Positions 61,383 through 64,000 of a stretch of DNA of 64,000 bases are shown one piece after another. The notes beneath the pieces were generated by a model that saw only the letters and a program-made list of their open reading frames with translations, did no database searches and had not been told where the DNA came from. Both the position numbers and the translations under genes were made by a program. Numbering within the stretch: position 1 is the first letter of the stretch; the number at the start of each line of letters is the position of its first letter. Source of the DNA: CANHCC01 sp040381555 (GTDB taxonomy: Bacteria > Bacteroidota > Bacteroidia > J057 > RFSG01); NCBI GenBank assembly GCA_040381555.1, contig JBEIHC010000002.1, positions 3,921 through 67,920 on the forward strand, written 5' to 3'.

Positions 61383-63746
61383 ATGTATAAATATCTTATT
61401 ATTATTGCTGCTGCTATCTTTCTTTTTAAGATTGATACTCAGGCTCAATGTCCTGATAATATAGATTTTGAGTTGGGCAACTTCACCAACTGGACGGGTC
61501 AGTCAGGCTTTAACACCAGTCCCCCCCCTTATGTACTGGTGCCAGGCTTAGTCGCAGGAAAACACACCATAATGTCGGGTGCCGGATTGGATCCTAATGT
61601 TCCCGCCCTGCCTGTTGTTAGTCCGAATGGAGGTACTTACTCTGTGCGTTTAGGAAATGATTTAACTGGTGGGGAAGTAGATGTTTTAAGCACTACTTTC
61701 ATGGTAACCCCCTTGAATACCAGTTTTTACTATGAATATGCCGTCGTGTTGCAAAATGCGGGTCATGGACCTGCAGAGATGCCTAAATTCGCAATAGAAA
61801 TACGCGATGCCAATGGACAGACCGTAAATTGTGGGCAATATTTAGTTGCAGCTGGTCAGGGCGTTCCGGGTTTTCTTAAATATCCGAATCCAATCAACAC
61901 TTGGGATACAATAGAATATAAACCTTGGTCAGGTGTAAATGTAGATTTAAGTGGGTATATCGGCCAGATGATTACTGTTGAATTTAAAACTGAGGATTGT
62001 ACTTTTTCTGGCCATTATGGCTATGCTTATATTGATTTGACTTGTACGGGAAAACTTGCAACTATTGGAGCTCTCTGTCAGGGAGACAGTGTTTTTCAAT
62101 TGGTTGCGCCGAGTGGATTTGCTTCCTATTTATGGCAACCTGGAGGTTTTGCTGGTCAAAGTTTAAATGTTGCAAATGCCACTCCCGGACAAATTTATAC
62201 CGTTGAATTAACCCCTTTTGGCAATCCTAATTGCAAATCCTATTTGTCTGACACGGTAGATATTCTTCTATATGAAACCACTTCTACTGTATCTTCCTGC
62301 CCAGGAATGCCTGATGGTACGGCAACATTGAGTTTGTTAAACGATTTGCCTAGTAAATTCACTTATGCTTGGAATACAAATCCAGTGCAAACTACCTTGA
62401 CAGCTACTGGTTTGGTGGGAGGTCAATATATTGTTACAATAACCAATAGTACAGGTTGCTTAATGTACGATACAATCCAAGTGAATGAATTACCTTTAAT
62501 GCAATTAATTCCCTCATTCGACTCTACCACTTGCTTTGGAGGGAGTGATGGGAAGGGCCATGTGCAGGTATTAGGGGGAAATGGCACCAACCGATATTCT
62601 TGGTCCACCAACCCAATGCAAGATACTCCTTCTGCTGTTGGATTATCTAGAGGTCCATACTCCGTAACAGTAACTGATTCAAAAGGGTGTCAAAATACAA
62701 CCAGTATTTTTGTAGAGCAACCCACACAATTGCAAGTAGAATATTTTACAACTTTCCCTTCTTGCTATTCCTATTCTGATGGTAAAATTCAGCTTACTCC
62801 TGAAGATGGTTCTCCTCCATATCAGGTATTGTGGAATACCACTCCGGCTCAAACCAGTATTATCGCTACAGGCTTAGGAAGAGGATCTTACTCTTATTCA
62901 TTGCGTGATTCTAAAGGTTGTCAAATGACAGGTACAGCTACCTTACAAGACCCCCCTCCGGTTCCGCATCCCGTTGTGTTTTATGATACTATCTGTGCTG
63001 GTGAAAATGCTTATTTAAAGGCTTTACCCAATACAGATTCCACTCTGAAAGTATTTTGGTATTCCGTTTCTTCTGGTGAGTATGCCATTGGCGGAGGATT
63101 AACTTATAAAACAGAACCCCTCTATAGTAAAACAATATTCTTTGCCGACCATGAAGACGCAGACCATTGTTTCTCCCTACCAAGAGTTCCTGTATTTGTT
63201 ACAGTAAATGATCTTCCTAAAACCGATTTTGAAAGTGATCGGACGATGGGCGTGATTCCAGATGCAATTTTCTCTTTCCAAGATATTACCGAAGGAAGCT
63301 CTCCTATAATTGAAAGGTTTTGGGAGTTTGGTGATGGCATCACTTCCACTCAAGAAGCTCCCGTTCACCAATATGCTCAGCAAGGATACTATTCGGTAAC
63401 CCTTACTACTATTGATTCTTTCGGTTGCCGCAACACTCGCGTAAAATCCAACCTCATAGAAGTAGATTACCAAGTAAATCTGATCGTCCCCAATGCGTTT
63501 ACTCCTAATGGAGATGGGGTAAACGACTTCTTTAGAATGGAGCAAAAAATGCTGAGAAGTATTGAAATCGAAATCTTCGACCGTTGGGGAAATATGGTGT
63601 TCCGTTCGAATGATTTAGGCTTCCGCTGGGATGGCTCTGTAGCGGGTCAGCCTCTGCCTGAAGGAACTTATGTCTTCCATTTAAAGGGAATGGCTAGAGA
63701 TGGTCAGCCTGTGGAAAGAAGCGGTTCTCTCACTTTATTGAGATAA
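61383..63746 (+). CDS. T9SS-exported protein with SprB repeats, a PKD domain and a gliding-type C-terminal sorting domain
   Basis: The 787-residue product has a Sec signal peptide (cleavage near residue 22, after AQ), a lectin-like N-terminal domain (about 23-225), three SprB-type repeats (about 305-359, 383-436 and 460-513), each opening at a Cys and closing with a Gly-Cys, with the second and third ending in DSKGC, a PKD domain (about 613-695: 'RFWEFGDGITSTQEAPVHQY') and a C-terminal gliding-motility/CHU_C sorting domain (about 702-787: 'VPNAFTPNGDGVNDFF', 'IFDRWGNMVF'). It is an exported surface adhesin of the type carried by type IX secretion and gliding machinery. The ATG at 61383 is the family-typical start. 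Confidence 0.92.
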   Translation: MYKYLIIIAAAIFLFKIDTQAQCPDNIDFELGNFTNWTGQSGFNTSPPPYVLVPGLVAGKHTIMSGAGLDPNVPALPVVSPNGGTYSVRLGNDLTGGEVDVLSTTFMVTPLNTSFYYEYAVVLQNAGHGPAEMPKFAIEIRDANGQTVNCGQYLVAAGQGVPGFLKYPNPINTWDTIEYKPWSGVNVDLSGYIGQMITVEFKTEDCTFSGHYGYAYIDLTCTGKLATIGALCQGDSVFQLVAPSGFASYLWQPGGFAGQSLNVANATPGQIYTVELTPFGNPNCKSYLSDTVDILLYETTSTVSSCPGMPDGTATLSLLNDLPSKFTYAWNTNPVQTTLTATGLVGGQYIVTITNSTGCLMYDTIQVNELPLMQLIPSFDSTTCFGGSDGKGHVQVLGGNGTNRYSWSTNPMQDTPSAVGLSRGPYSVTVTDSKGCQNTTSIFVEQPTQLQVEYFTTFPSCYSYSDGKIQLTPEDGSPPYQVLWNTTPAQTSIIATGLGRGSYSYSLRDSKGCQMTGTATLQDPPPVPHPVVFYDTICAGENAYLKALPNTDSTLKVFWYSVSSGEYAIGGGLTYKTEPLYSKTIFFADHEDADHCFSLPRVPVFVTVNDLPKTDFESDRTMGVIPDAIFSFQDITEGSSPIIERFWEFGDGITSTQEAPVHQYAQQGYYSVTLTTIDSFGCRNTRVKSNLIEVDYQVNLIVPNAFTPNGDGVNDFFRMEQKMLRSIEIEIFDRWGNMVFRSNDLGFRWDGSVAGQPLPEGTYVFHLKGMARDGQPVERSGSLTLLR

Positions 63747-63958
63747 GATTCCAATTCTAAGAAGTTTTTATTAAGGAGTCTGTCTTTCGAGTTAACTGTG
63801 ACCTCCTGCGCAACTCCCTTATAACTCTTTTACTCTGCGGTGAATTTGTATAAAAGGGACTCAATAAAGTAGGATAAAACACAAAGGCTACCCCCTAACC
63901 TTCAATTGGGTATGTATAAGCTTTTGTAGATTTCGTTACTTGATTTTAAGGGATTTTT

Positions 63959-64000
63959 TTATTTCGTCTGAGCCTTGCGATTCAGCACTTTTTCTACTGC
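63959..64000 (-). CDS. Possible C-terminus of a leftward gene running off the window end
   Basis: Thirteen codons on the minus strand end at a TAA and read AVEKVLNRKAQTK, which looks like the hydrophilic tail of a soluble protein. The fragment is too short to identify, and could be chance. Confidence 0.25.
   Translation of the reverse strand, partial: AVEKVLNRKAQTK

Overview
The window reads as chromosomal DNA of a Bacteroidota bacterium, most likely a free-living gliding or polymer-degrading type near Chitinophagales/Saprospirales (the order is inference). The evidence is the recurrent -7 promoter element TAnnTTTG just upstream of start codons, the near-absence of Shine-Dalgarno sequences, a type IX secretion cargo with SprB-type repeats, a TonB-dependent receptor, and Bacteroidota-typical families (DUF2480, DUF2520, DUF3109, DUF4249, DUF5686). 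I found no rRNA, tRNA, CRISPR array, prophage or complete insertion sequence.

Layout. 1-6.9 kb: a truncated cation:proton antiporter, DUF2480, an ACMSD-type decarboxylase, dps, a DUF2520 protein, a TPR/ribH/alkyltransferase-like operon and scpA. 7-14.3 kb (minus strand): asnB, then a probable operon birA-coaX-outer-membrane barrel-secreted protein-glycosyltransferase. 14.3-20.4 kb: rsfS, a decayed vapBC-like module, a haem-receptor-like TonB-dependent receptor with a small membrane protein upstream, and a divergent glycosyltransferase. 20.4-31.9 kb: a 55-codon Cys-rich gene, lipoproteins, cdsA with a CPBP protease, dusB, a TonB-C/coiled-coil protein, lnt-rsmI, and an amidohydrolase coupled to DUF3109. 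31.9-45.9 kb: purD, a MATE exporter, DUF4249, a kbl-recR-GT2 fusion operon, clpS-hydrolase, holB, queA and a desaturase. 46-64 kb: a helicase-less RecQ C-terminal protein, DUF5686, nadB-terC, a reductase pseudogene, an array of about 88-bp tandem repeats, ftsK-lolA-pyrF, pyrD, pckA, rsmE and a T9SS cargo.

Most of the window is housekeeping: cofactors (ribH, coaX, birA, nadB), nucleotides (purD, pyrD, pyrF), envelope (cdsA, lnt, lolA), chromosome handling (scpA, ftsK, recR, holB), and rRNA/tRNA modification (rsmI, rsmE, dusB, queA). I see no obvious new multi-gene defence or biosynthetic system. The best leads are the helicase-less RecQ tail with a Firmicutes-like ribosome-binding site, the near-leaderless promoter architecture, the Cys-rich small gene, the GT2/sugar-transferase fusion, and several decaying or oddly started genes.
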